A stretch of DNA of 64,000 nucleotides. Origin: Casuarina equisetifolia. Taxonomy: Eukaryota > Streptophyta > Magnoliopsida > Fagales > Casuarinaceae. Location: assembly GCA_028551475.1 (NCBI GenBank), contig CM052354.1, forward strand, positions 2,711,391 to 2,775,390, given 5' to 3'. The notes beneath the pieces were generated by a model. That model worked only from the letters and a program-made list of their open reading frames with translations, did not search any database and was not told the DNA's origin. Both the position numbers and the translations under genes were made by a program. This document shows positions 32,244-43,054 of the stretch, in pieces (position 1 is the stretch's first letter; the number at the start of each line of letters is the position of its first letter).

Positions 32244-35200
32244 CTAAGAACTTACAAGAAGTATAGCTTTGGGAAATGTGCAATCTTGCTTACCTGTCTT
32301 TCCTTCGCATCCTTGCAATGTGATGGGGCAATCTTCGATCTGAAGCTTCTTCAAAGAAAAAAGCCTACCCATTCCTTCGGGAAGTGATGTCAAACTAGAG
32401 CAGCCAACAATTTCAAGTTCTTCTAGTGATTTGTAATTGCATATCCAACTTGGTAAAGTGGTTAGGCTTTCACAATCTTTAAGACAAATCTTTTGTATGG
32501 TGTTTAATTTTTGAAACACCAATGGAAGAGCCATCAATTTTGGAAGTTTTATAAAATGAATAGAAAGGAGTCTCTTAAGGCCTTGCAATTGCACCATGTC
32601 CTCATCGTTGACAAACTCAAGCTCTGGGCAGTTATAAAGATATAGCTTTTTAAGTGCTATGAAATGTTGTAACTCTCTTAAACAAAGAGACTTCAGTTTA
32701 TCCAAGTTTCTTATCTCCAAAATCTCGAGAGAGGTGAGGTATTGCAATCCTTCCATTGACAAAGTTTCTAAATCTAGAACTGAAGCCAATTCTAGACACT
32801 TTAATTTTGAAAGAGGACTGAACGAGGAAGCAACATGTGCAGAGGAGCTTGTCACTGCTGAAGTATTCAACATTACTGTGAGTTGCAACGGCTTCCAGCT
32901 AGCATATTTCAAGCACAGAAGATCACTGATGTTGGGAAATATTGGCATGGAAGTCAACGCAGGACACTCTGAGATGATTAATTCTAAAAGACCAGAAAAA
33001 ATTGGGGGTAAATGGTGCTCTGCCTCCATAGGAGAATCCCCCCACAACCAACCCTTGAGATTAGGACAATAAAGGATCTTGAGAGACTTCAGCGATGGAA
33101 AACATATTACAGGCTTCGTTGAAGAAGAACGCCGATTGTTGTCATCATAGCCTAAGATATATTCCAGATCACCTAGCATTTCAAGACTAACTTTCTCGAG
33201 TAAAGGCAATTGACCTAATGGTGGTAGATATTTGCATACAACTGCGAAAATTCTCAACTCAACAAGACTAGTGAATGTCGAAAGATAACTAAAAGGCCTA
33301 GAACCTTGATGGTCAAAATAGTTTTGCAACAAAATACCACGGTAAAGGAAGCCCTTTAGTTCCAAAATATTGAAAGCAGATTTGAGATCCATAGCCTTGT
33401 TACTTTCCGATGCCTTACCTTCAATCCTGTTATTCCAATCTCTAAGTTTCAAGTTCCCTCTCAAATTCTTCAACCCACTTAATAATTCAAACCCAACTTT
33501 ATGCTCAGGGGGAGAATGCGGATTAACCACAAATAATTTTAAAGTTTGAAGACCGGTCAATTGACTAAGTTCATGCGACATACACAACAAATCACAACCA
33601 TCATTGTGAAGATGCTTCAAGTTAACCAACTTGTTAATGTCCTTTGGCAACTTTTTAAGGCTTTCACACCTAGAAAGTATTAATGTTTGTAAATTGACCA
33701 GGCTAGTTATGGAATTAGGCAACTCCTCAATCTTCCTATTATAGGAAAGATCAAGATATCTCAAATGCTTCAAATTACTGATATTAATTGGTACAAACTC
33801 AATATTTCTATCCATCAAAACCAATACACGTAAAAACTTGAAGCTTGAAATGATCTTTTCAAAAGTCATATGACCTTGAAAGTGAATAAGAGTTCGTATC
33901 TTACTCAATTTATACAAAGATGAAAAATTATTACCATCACAAACTGATAAATGACGTGTTTTTTTAACATCTTCTCCCTTATTACCAAATGTAGTGGTGA
34001 TCAATGATCCACCCATTAATATAGCAAGATCATGCATGAGATCATGCATTTTGAAAACAATTTCATCCTCCTTGTCCCAAAAATAATTTACAAATTTTTG
34101 GAAAAATAATCTTGAAACAAGCTCCATAAAATAATCATGGCCAATATCTTCCAAGCATCGATCTTGTTGGGACTTCACAAATCCTTGTGCTATCCAAAGT
34201 TTAATTAACATTGATTCATCAAACTCATAGTTCTTTGGAAATAAACTACAATAAACAAAGCAATGTTTCAAATGAGAAGGAAGTCTATCATAACTTAGCT
34301 TTAAAGTAGATAAGATTGTGGTTTCATTACTTTGAGAAATTCTTGAAACTTGGATGTCTCTAAATGCCAACCATTCCTCAACCGAATCTTTTCCAAACAA
34401 CATCCTTCCTATTGTTCTCACAACCAAAGGAACACCCACACACTTTTTGACAATCTCCATCCCAATCTCTATAATACTTAAATTCTCCGACTCTTGCCCA
34501 TTCTTAAAAGCCATATTCTTAAACAACATCCAGGATGATTCCTCTCCCAAACCTCTTAAAATATGTGGCTTGATTGTATGGGTAATTCTTGCCACCTCAT
34601 CACTTCGCGTAGTTATCAATATTTTTGTACCTTTAACACCATCAGTAAATAGACTTTTTAACTTGAGCCATTTTTCAAAATCTTCATTCCACACATCATC
34701 TAAGACAAGGAGAAACTTTTTTATAACAATTTCTTTTCGAAGGCAATGTACTAATGTATCCATTTCAAGTTTTTCTGGCCTCTTTCTTGATGCAGATTCT
34801 AAGATTTTCTCAACAATAATTTTTACATCAAAGTTGCCAGAAACACATACCCACATTTTAAGATCAAAATTCATTTGGATCCTTTCATCATTAAATACAA
34901 GCTGAGCTAGTGTAGTCTTTCCCAACCCACCGATACCAACAATTGGAAGAACTGAAACATTCTCTTTGATGTTAGCATTCAAGAGGCTTTCAATAACTGC
35001 CTCCTTATCATTCTCTCGTCCAACAACATGTTGCTCAGGCACAAAGGAGTAAGTATTTTCCCTACCTATAACCCCAATTGGTGTCTCTACGAGATGCTCC
35101 CCAAATTGGAAGTTTTTTATATCAGCTGCAATAGCATCTAATCTCTCTCTAATTCTCTTAATCTTATGGCCCATTTTAAGACGGAAAGCAAGCTGCTTGG

Positions 35201-35528
35201 ATTTGGAAAAGATTACGCGCACCTTACCTGCTTTTGTATCCTGGGTCATTATTTCTTGTTGTCGAGCCTCTGTGGAAGCAGCGTCCAACAAGTCGTCCGC
35301 ATCATGAAGAACAACGCTTAGCTTTTCTAGCCAAAGGTTAACCGCTTGGCTCTTAGACTGTCGCTCCTCTGCATCCACAAGCACCGCTCTGATCGTTGAA
35401 ACTGTGTCCTCTAGCTTTTCGAGCTCATCTTTTGCACCTAGGAGCAGTCTGATCTCTCCTGTAGCCAGTGGCGCGGCCAAACTGCTAAGGATTCCCGCGG
35501 CAATGGTAGAGAGAACCCGTTCTGCCAT
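32244..35528 (-). CDS. Intact CC-NB-ARC-LRR (RGA-type) disease resistance protein
   Basis: This is an uninterrupted 1094-codon ORF. An Rx-type coiled coil spans about residues 1-140, with the DADDLLD motif at 76-82. The NB-ARC spans about 165-500: P-loop GIGGLGKTT (198-206), RNBS-A LKMWVCVS, kinase-2 LVLDDVW (274-280), RNBS-B ILITTRSDEVA, RNBS-D CFVYCSLFP and MHD at 494-496 (FKMHDLMHDLA). The GLPL motif is unusual (CVGVPLVV, where the paralogue has CGGVPLAL). LRRs occupy about 555-1078. The family acts as intracellular immune receptors: the NB-ARC is an ATP/ADP switch and the LRR senses effectors or guarded host proteins. The ATG sits in 'aatcaagaaATGG', shared with a paralogue, and a TATA box lies 110 bp upstream. 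The tail KTGKQDCTFPKAILLVSS resembles usual family C-termini. An alternative is splicing at 32,293 (CAG|gtaagc) to modules 2 and 3, giving 1295 residues. Confidence 0.94.
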   Translation of the reverse strand: MAERVLSTIAAGILSSLAAPLATGEIRLLLGAKDELEKLEDTVSTIRAVLVDAEERQSKSQAVNLWLEKLSVVLHDADDLLDAASTEARQQEIMTQDTKAGKVRVIFSKSKQLAFRLKMGHKIKRIRERLDAIAADIKNFQFGEHLVETPIGVIGRENTYSFVPEQHVVGRENDKEAVIESLLNANIKENVSVLPIVGIGGLGKTTLAQLVFNDERIQMNFDLKMWVCVSGNFDVKIIVEKILESASRKRPEKLEMDTLVHCLRKEIVIKKFLLVLDDVWNEDFEKWLKLKSLFTDGVKGTKILITTRSDEVARITHTIKPHILRGLGEESSWMLFKNMAFKNGQESENLSIIEIGMEIVKKCVGVPLVVRTIGRMLFGKDSVEEWLAFRDIQVSRISQSNETTILSTLKLSYDRLPSHLKHCFVYCSLFPKNYEFDESMLIKLWIAQGFVKSQQDRCLEDIGHDYFMELVSRLFFQKFVNYFWDKEDEIVFKMHDLMHDLAILMGGSLITTTFGNKGEDVKKTRHLSVCDGNNFSSLYKLSKIRTLIHFQGHMTFEKIISSFKFLRVLVLMDRNIEFVPINISNLKHLRYLDLSYNRKIEELPNSITSLVNLQTLILSRCESLKKLPKDINKLVNLKHLHNDGCDLLCMSHELSQLTGLQTLKLFVVNPHSPPEHKVGFELLSGLKNLRGNLKLRDWNNRIEGKASESNKAMDLKSAFNILELKGFLYRGILLQNYFDHQGSRPFSYLSTFTSLVELRIFAVVCKYLPPLGQLPLLEKVSLEMLGDLEYILGYDDNNRRSSSTKPVICFPSLKSLKILYCPNLKGWLWGDSPMEAEHHLPPIFSGLLELIISECPALTSMPIFPNISDLLCLKYASWKPLQLTVMLNTSAVTSSSAHVASSFSPLSKLKCLELASVLDLETLSMEGLQYLTSLEILEIRNLDKLKSLCLRELQHFIALKKLYLYNCPELEFVNDEDMVQLQGLKRLLSIHFIKLPKLMALPLVFQKLNTIQKICLKDCESLTTLPSWICNYKSLEELEIVGCSSLTSLPEGMGRLFSLKKLQIEDCPITLQGCEGKTGKQDCTFPKAILLVSS
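34914..34937 (-). promoter_or_regulatory. Candidate miR482/2118 target in P-loop codons
   Basis: The codons for GIGGLGKT contain the G/T-rich, purine-ending sequence typical of the P-loop site recognised by the miR482/2118 family in many eudicot CNLs. The assignment rests only on motif position; the miRNA itself is not in the window. Equivalent sites are at 23,888-23,911 and, degenerate, at 6384-6407. Confidence 0.4.
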
Positions 35529-35637
35529 TTCTTGATTATGAGTGAAAAAAGTGCTCAGAAATTGTTCCCGTAGTAATGGATGGATGAAAGTAAGATATGA
35601 TTGCCTGGCGTAGAAAGCAGTAGAACCTGAACCTGAA

Positions 35638-35643
35638 TTTATA
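35638..35643 (-). promoter_or_regulatory. TATA box of the intact CNL
   Basis: TCTATAAATTC on the minus strand lies about 110 bp upstream of the ATG at 35,528. This is a normal spacing for a plant promoter with an 80-base leader. Confidence 0.6.
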
Positions 35644-36639
35644 GATTACATGTGAACGGTGAAGAAGTCATTTTGCTGGCAAGAGGCAGGTTTCTTTCTT
35701 GGAACCTTCGTTTATACGCGTTATGCCACGTAGAGTCAATTTTAACGGAATAAAAGCAATCCAAAACCCATCTTTATTGGATATAATTAAATAATTATCT
35801 TAATTATTAAGATACCACGGGGGCCTACGTGAGGAATCTCCGGGGCCAGCTGTGGATGTTGTGATTGTAATATTTTATTCTTTAAGTTGTTGACTTGCAG
35901 CGTCCCTCGACGATGTGTCCATGTGCATGTTAGGCTGGATGTATACTCCAAATTTAGTATTAATCTTATTTTGTATTTTATTAGAAATAAAATAATTCAA
36001 TAATATACATGGAACTATAATCTAATGTCACCTAACAACCCTCTAATGCCAGCTAGAGCCACATTCAACGAAGTAAAGGAATTCAAAGGTCACCATACAA
36101 TAGCTAAGGGCTAATACTTAGCCGGTTATGCTAATTTTATTATGTAGCTTGTTATCTTAATGTGTATTTATATTCTATCATAAATAAAAACAATCAAGAA
36201 GAGAAGTCAAATTGGTACGCTACCTAATTTTACCTAACGCCATATTTAATGAATTAAAAACATTGAAAAGTCCCCATGCAACGACATTCTCCACTTGCAT
36301 TAACTTCACCACTTGCAACCTCCTACGAAATAATATTTGATAATGAGGATAAGTAAAGATTCTGGTCATCGTTGTTGCCAAAACATATTGTCTATATGGC
36401 ATAATCTAATGCACGAAAAATTGTCAAAGCTTTCCTTTTTTATCATTGAAATTGAACATCTAACTTAAAAAAAAAAAAGATTTATCAAAGTTATAGTTTT
36501 TCATTATCGAAAATGAAAGTATGTCGAAAGTGTCATAAACATGAAAATGTGGTAACAAAAGTCATATCTTCTAAATCTTATTCTAGAAAAGTCTTTACAA
36601 GAAAAAACAAAGTAACGAACATCAGGTAGTCAAAAACAA
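35644..36639. other. Upstream region of the CNL, no gene
   Basis: AT-rich. It includes a relic of the repeat found at position 1 ('ccacattcaacgaa', 36,060). The 36,220-36,402 ORF has no motif. Confidence 0.5.
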
Positions 36640-38995
36640 ATCGCTTCTCATGTTAGACTCGATCCCAATGAAGTGACAGGAGTCTATTATATATTGTCCA
36701 TTGTGTTTGATTTTTCTTCTACCTTGAATTGAAAGGATGCGAATGTGCAATCCAGAGTAGAAATTTTGGGCTTGTGTTTGTTTTCTTTCCACAACATGAT
36801 AGCAACCTTGGTGACAGCTCAGAGAACAGGCCCCAATCCACCAACAAAGTAAACACTAGCGTGCCTGATTCTGTCAGAAGACCAATTAGCGTTCGCCCTG
36901 CCAAAGAAATAATCTAAGCTACGAGACAACACGCGCAAAAAATCAGTCTTTTTCATTTTTTCATTACAACCTAAGCGACGAGACAATATGCCCAAAGTGA
37001 GACCCGTCAGCGTTTGGCCGCCATGGCTTGATTTCTTCATGACAACGTGGCCGGTTTGTCCTCTCCGCTGCGAATTCATCTGCTTCAAAGGCAGGTTGGG
37101 TTCGAGACGGCCAAAAGGATTCGGATGGCAAAGGCAACGCCACGCTAATCTTTTTAGAGGCACTTTCCCTGGCTGATTCTCTCATGGTTGAGTACTTTCC
37201 TTGCCATAGAGTCAAGTGACCAATGCCTCTAGGTTGAGGAAAATTCCTTAAGTTTTGTTTAGAGAAGAAGACTAAATCGTCGAGAAAGCATTCTCAATTG
37301 AATACATTATTGAAAAAGAAAAACTGAAATTGAACTTAAATTGACCGCAAAACTTGATGAAACATTCGATATTTTAGTCAAAGAGTCAAATGATTACAAG
37401 AATCTTCACAAAAAATTGTTTCAATTTTTGCGCTATCGTTCAAACCTTACTTTTAAAAGCAAACTACAAATCAAAGAAACCCTAATCACTAGGCTTGACT
37501 CCTCCTTGGTGAGTACTAGTTCCTACTCTATGCTAAATTGAAATGGTAAGGAATCATCTCAATCCAAAGAACGAATTGAGATTTTCCTTTGAACTGGTTG
37601 TTGTCAAACGGGGAACAACAATGATCGAATTTAATGGGTTTGTTGTTGAACACCCTCCTCAATCTGGTAGCATTATATATATTAAGGACACCAAGTAATG
37701 AAGAAAATCATGTTATTGCAAAGTCAGTCTTTGTGAGGAGATTTACTCATTGATTTTTAATTAGAATATAGTGTGTGACAATGAACCCGATTTAGTCTTC
37801 CTACTTATGAGGTAAAAATGCTTTCAATGTGTTAGTGCGTTCATAAATTATAACTGAAAATAAATAAAACAAAATAACCTTGTTTATTATAAATTCTGAA
37901 TTTTTATCATTAGATTTGTTCAATTTCGACATTCCTTTAAATCTCCTTTGTTTGTTTACTTAACCAAATTTACTAAAAGATCTTTGTAAGTTAGTTCTTA
38001 CTTGAAGGTCTGCCATTGCATAAAGTTGTTAAAGAATATATACAAAACTCTGCAATGGTATTTTCCTAACTAGGGAGGAGGATTGGATGCTATAAAGTGG
38101 GACAAAGCCTGGCCTAGGGACTCCAAAAAAATCAGTATCGAAAATCTTACTCTTCTTGTTTTCGCCAGATTTTGAGTTTCCATTAGACAACGACACATAA
38201 GTACCATCCATCGGTTTGCAAACGTGAATACAATAATCATGGTCGACTTGTGTCATATTGGTATTGGTGGTTGCAGTTCTACCTATTTATAATAAATAAC
38301 ATAAATGGTATGTCACATTCACGGGACTGAAAGATACCAAGCTATGTTGCTTTGTATGGTGAGCAAGGAGCCACAAAAGTATTGCCTCTACTACGTTGGT
38401 CTCGAATAGTTACATTTTCATATTTCTAACTTCATTTGTTCATTTGAGAAGCTTTTTCAAATTTCTTGGTTTCAGACCTTATACCACGTCATATCTACAA
38501 CATTCAATGCCATTCGATGAAAGCATTTCGTGAGTCTTAAAGAGCTAGCTGTTTCTTAACGCTGTAACCACTGTCCTCTTTGATATTTTGTCAAAACTTC
38601 CATGCATGATCATATTGATAATATATTACTTCGTTATATTTTTAGATATATTTTCTTCTCTTGTAAGTTAATTTTAAGAAAAATATATAAATATATTGTA
38701 CAAACGAATATGCAAAATCCTGATGGATATACCCAAAGACTAAAGTGTGGCGGAACTTTTATCGAATAGGGGCGATCCATAGTTGAGTCATGTATAGTTG
38801 ATTTTTCTTCTCTCTTAAATTGAAAGGATGGGATGGAGCAATCCATAGTTAAAATTTCGGGCTTGTGTTTGTTTTCTTTCCAAGAGATGATAGCAACCTC
38901 GGCAACAGCTTGGAAACTCCGGCGTGCTTGATTCAGTTGGCAGATCAATCAGCATTCGGCCTCCGGAGAAACAACCAACATGCCCAAGAAATCGC
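36640..38995. repeat. About 2-kb block duplicated from or at 12,400-14,740
   Basis: Copy 2 of the block at 12.4-14.7 kb, in the same order and orientation. Its minus strand has a 75-codon ORF (38,029-38,256; MTQVDHDYCIHVCKPMDGTY...) whose first half is also readable in the 13,790-13,970 copy. The plus strand has a short open stretch (37,344-37,541; LDETFDILVKESNDYKNLHK...) that is likewise largely open in copy 1. Neither is a recognised protein. Confidence 0.82.
36964..37215 (-). other. GC-rich exon-like fragment, copy 2 (83-codon ORF)
   Basis: Minus-strand ORF MTLWQGKYSTMRESARESAS..., then FWPSRTQPAFEADEFAAERT, ending HFGHIVSSLRL. Its GC content is clearly above the surroundings, and copy 1 (12,735-12,925) has the same frame with one stop. 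It may be a captured gene fragment. I do not recognise a family, and there is no promoter or splice evidence. Confidence 0.35.
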
Positions 38996-40740
38996 TTCTT
39001 ATCCTAGATTTGGGACCCGTATACCACATCAAATCCGCCACGTTCAATGAAAGCATTGGATGGTGAGAAGAGGGCGACAAAAATATTGTGGATTATGATG
39101 GTCTTCAGTCTTCGCGTACTTTCTTGAAATTTAGATGTGTTTACATTGATAATATACTTCTTTGTTATGTTCTCTGCTATATATTTCTCTCTGATAAATT
39201 GGTTTTTAGGAAAGAAAAAAGGAGTCTTTTGCGAATACAAACAAATCTGCAAAAGTCTTGATAGATAGGATTTAGCAGTTTATGTAGTAGAACTTTCGTC
39301 GAACAGTAGCAAACACGGTACTAGACTTTGTCAAAGTTATTGATCCTGTAAGAATTGTCGTGGAAGATGGATTATGCCCAATCAACACTCTAAAAGAAGA
39401 TCAATTTCAAAAGAAGAATTTGGTACAATCAAAGGAAACTAAGAGAAAGTTTCAAGGAAGCTTCAAGGAAGAAAAATGAAGAACCAAGTACAAACCAAAC
39501 GTGAAGACAGCATGAAGGTTGTAGGAAACTAAGTAGCATTGGCGTAAAGGCGAAGCTATTTGATAGAAAATGACTTCTCTCCTTTTGTTATAAATATGTA
39601 AGAGAAGCTCTTGTATGAGATGTCAAGTGAAAAAGCAATTGAAAGAAAAGAAAACTTCAATTGCCTCTTTTAGTGTTTTGGTTTTTGTCCTTCCTTTTTC
39701 AATACTACTATTCTTTCAATCTTTATCTTGGTATAATGTTCTGCTAATGCTTTAGGAGGGTTGATGGCCCTGAAAATATGGTGTTTAAACCGTATTTATT
39801 ATAGTCAACTCTCTAGCTTTATACAATTGTTATATCCATTTCAATATTCTCATCTTTTGTCTTTTACTTATAATTAGTTTCTTCTTATACCTACATAACT
39901 TACCGACCTTCAGTTTATTTTCTCTTCATGACTACATTTTCATGTTTTTACTCATTCAATCAAATTGAACCATAGAACTCACCAAACTTTGATTTTCTTC
40001 TGACTTGACCCTAGTGCAATGATCCTAAGTCTATTGTTTTTGGTCCTTATAACATTGATTTTTCTTCTCTTTTAACGTGGAAGGACGAGATTGTGCAATC
40101 CATAGTTGAAATCTCGGGCTTGTGTTTGTTTTCTTCGGCGACGATAGCTACCTCGACAACAGCTCGCAAAACAAACCCCATTTTCTTTTTCTTATTTGCA
40201 TGTAATATATAGGAAATATTCAATCTGTCCTCTTGTATGAATCGTGAGCAAAATAAATATAGTACTCCATCATACCCGCGATGATTGAACGAAAAGGAAT
40301 CAAAAAGACAGCTCACATACAATGATTTCCTTTGTATGGTGCACAAATAGCCACAAAGTTTTGATAGCAACGTTGGTCCTTGCCTTGTTTCTTTAGATTT
40401 TTTCATACTTCCAACTGTCATGTATTAATTTAATTGAATAGTATAACACACAAGACAGTCGAGAAGCCAAAACCAGGATAGAGAAGTCTATGGTGTGTCG
40501 ATTTGCGTGTGTAACAGAAGACTAGTATTCACATTGTATCGGTGGTACATCACGAAAGGTTGCCTTTTTTGTTTGGTCTAGACTTTTTATCTTCTTCCTT
40601 TCAAATTTTGGCACGTCCAATCCCTGTTCACTAACCATGCTTTCTAAACTGTTTTGGGCCAAGACATTCAGACCACATACGCCACGACCGAAAGCAATCC
40701 AACGCCCACCATTCCTGATAAGTCTTCGCAAATTTGTTTA
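38995..40740. repeat. Dispersed repeat copies, matched at 62,990-64,000
   Basis: About 39,000-39,320 corresponds to 62,985-63,280, and about 40,005-40,740 corresponds to 63,280-64,000, with a 673-bp insertion between them in this copy. Minus-strand ORFs at 40,047-40,421 and 63,190-63,540 share peptides (NKHKPEISTMDC, FIQEDRLN), but each is interrupted differently. Confidence 0.75.
39329..40001. mobile_element. LTR-like insertion (673 bp) with GACTT duplication
   Basis: GACTT at 39,324-39,328 is repeated at 40,002-40,006, and the corresponding repeat copies (50,215; 40,860; 63,275) lack the intervening DNA. The insert begins TGTCAAAGTT and carries AACTTTGA near its right end. It contains TTATAAATATG (about 39,588), followed by a transcribed-looking A-rich region. 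This resembles a solo LTR, although the right end is not CA. Confidence 0.5.
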
Positions 40741-43050
40741 AAAATGCAAACGAATTTGCAAAAGTCTTGATAGATATTATCCAGCAAATAAATATGTGGA
40801 GGAACTTTCAGTGAACAGTGGTGGATATCGGGTAGTAAGAAACAAATAACTTCGCGTGTTAGACTTTACCCCGGTACAAGGACATGAGTTTATTATAGTT
40901 TGGCCATGTATGGTTGATTATTGTTCTCTCTTAAATTGAAAGAATGCGAATATGCATCCATAGAATTTGCCTTGTACAATTTAAAATAGTTTTAGTATTG
41001 AATAATATTTATACTATTTGGAACATAGGAATATCAAAGTCACTTAATTAAGTTGAAAATTCTGATAGGTCAACTTTCAAATAGTTTAGTTAAGGGTGAC
41101 TAAAAAGCTCATTAATCTCTCTTGGTAATTTGTAGATACAACTACTTGAATGCATGTGATATATATATATGCCAACACAATACAAATAGAACAGATTTTA
41201 CACTTCTACGGAATCAAAATAAATAACCTTGAAAATGACATAAGCAAAAAAATTTGAAAGAATTTATATTTTCAATTTAATGATTAAGAAAAATTCTTGA
41301 GTTCATTTACTATTTTTACTTTTGATTCCTTTTGATAATGTTGCTTAGAACTCAAGTCTTCAAAACTGAAGGCATTCCCGAACTAGCTTGAATTAATTTT
41401 AGAGTCCAAAATGTTGAGTATTTTTTGGTACAACCCTTTTCTAATTAAAAAGGAAAAGTAAAAATAAAAAATAATTTCATAGACATAAAAAAATAGAAAT
41501 TTTTATAGATCATCCCACATGATAGGAAATCCTACACATGATAAGGAAATCCCAATATAAGATATCATGGGGTAGCTCTAGTGGTAGCTTCGTAGCCCAT
41601 ATTAGTCTGTTGGTCCTTACCATTAAACAAATGAAAACTTGGGCTTCTTCAACATGAGCTGCAAATTTCGGTTTCTAGGCTAGATAATGCAAGAGAAACC
41701 AATGAGTTGTCTTAGATATTAGGCATAATAGGATGGATGAGGATGATCATCGGGCCAAATGCCATCACCCTAATGCTCTTTTGTTGGTAACGATGTACAC
41801 CAATAGTAGCTCATCGAGGACTAAAAAGATTTATGTTTGAAATCCAACTCTCTCACACTCTTGTTTACTTGATCGGAAAAAAAATGTATATAGAAGAAAG
41901 GGTTATAAAGACTTTGCTCCGCCACAACAATAGCAAAGGAAGAAGAATCAAAATTAGATTTGGTTGGACTTAAGCGTTGACTAGATTTGACTTGGCTTTA
42001 GCTAATGACATATGACAATATGTGGATGGTTTGGATCTAGCCACGATTAATTTGTTTATGAACCTAAGAATTAGGAGAAGAAGATTAGAGTTTTTCAACT
42101 ATCATCAATGTGGTTTGGATCTGAAATGAACGCCTATCACACATCAATCTTATATTATCTTAAATATTATAAGATTTATGCCATAAGTGAGTGGAAAATT
42201 TGATAAATCAGTCATGCAATAACTTAGTTAAGGCTTTCGATCTTTGATAAATCAGTCATAAATTTCGATATATCCAACATCAATTTTGAGTTCTCAAATT
42301 TATAATGCTATCCGAGTATAATCTTTCATCTATATTCAATGCCAACATTTCATCTTCCACATTTAATTTTCAAGGCCAGTAATAAGACGATCATAGGAGT
42401 ACGAAAGCAAAGGCGCAATGAAATTCAGTAATTGAAGTTGGCCAAAACATTCGAATGAATGGTCTACCCTGGTAATAGGGTTTCCACGCCCAGATAGAAG
42501 TTTTCCTCTTCAAGTGGCTACATTCATGGCTTAACGAGGCAAGTCCATTTGTGGCTGACACTTGTTGGTTTTCAGTTACTAGTGTGGAGGATTTCTAGGA
42601 GTAGCTTATGGAGCAAAAGTAGCCAAGAAGATGCAGAATGAGTGCAAGTTTCTGCTCTGTAGAAAACAGAACAGAAAACAAAGCAAGCAAAACCTATCTC
42701 AGCCTCTTACATTCACAGTTTGAATTCCCCGATAAATACAGCAAACAAATAATGCATGCTGCCTATACCATCATGAAACTGGGTTGTTTGATTCCACATT
42801 TCATCTTTAGTAAACAAGTCCCAGGAAATTTCAGTAACAAAAGTTTGTCCAGTTGCTGTATTCTTTTCAGTGTGCATACATGTAAAGAAGCCTGCCTCCT
42901 CAAACAGTCAATGCCACATCTGCATCCATGTGAAGCCACATTTCACCACGTGTCACCAAGCAGCATCCATGTATCACAACAATATCGAGGGGAGTCCTAA
43001 CTCCAGAAAATTCAAACAGAAGCCTCGTCTAAAATTCTCCTTCACCAGCT
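40741..43050. other. Intergenic, no gene seen
   Basis: The first 200 bp continue the dispersed family; the rest is AT-rich and unique within the window. The 120-codon ORF at 42,638-43,000 has no recognisable domain and lies in the upstream region of an RPM1-like relic. Confidence 0.5.
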
Positions 43051-43054
43051 AAGA

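Noticed and set aside
32659-33072. Plus-strand ORF of 137 codons (and 34,354-34,905, 183 codons)
   Set aside because: Antisense to the intact CNL; open only because the coding frame on the other strand constrains it.
42638-43000. 120-codon plus-strand ORF upstream of the CC relic
   Set aside because: No recognisable domain, His/Ser/Cys-rich composition and no promoter; likely chance.
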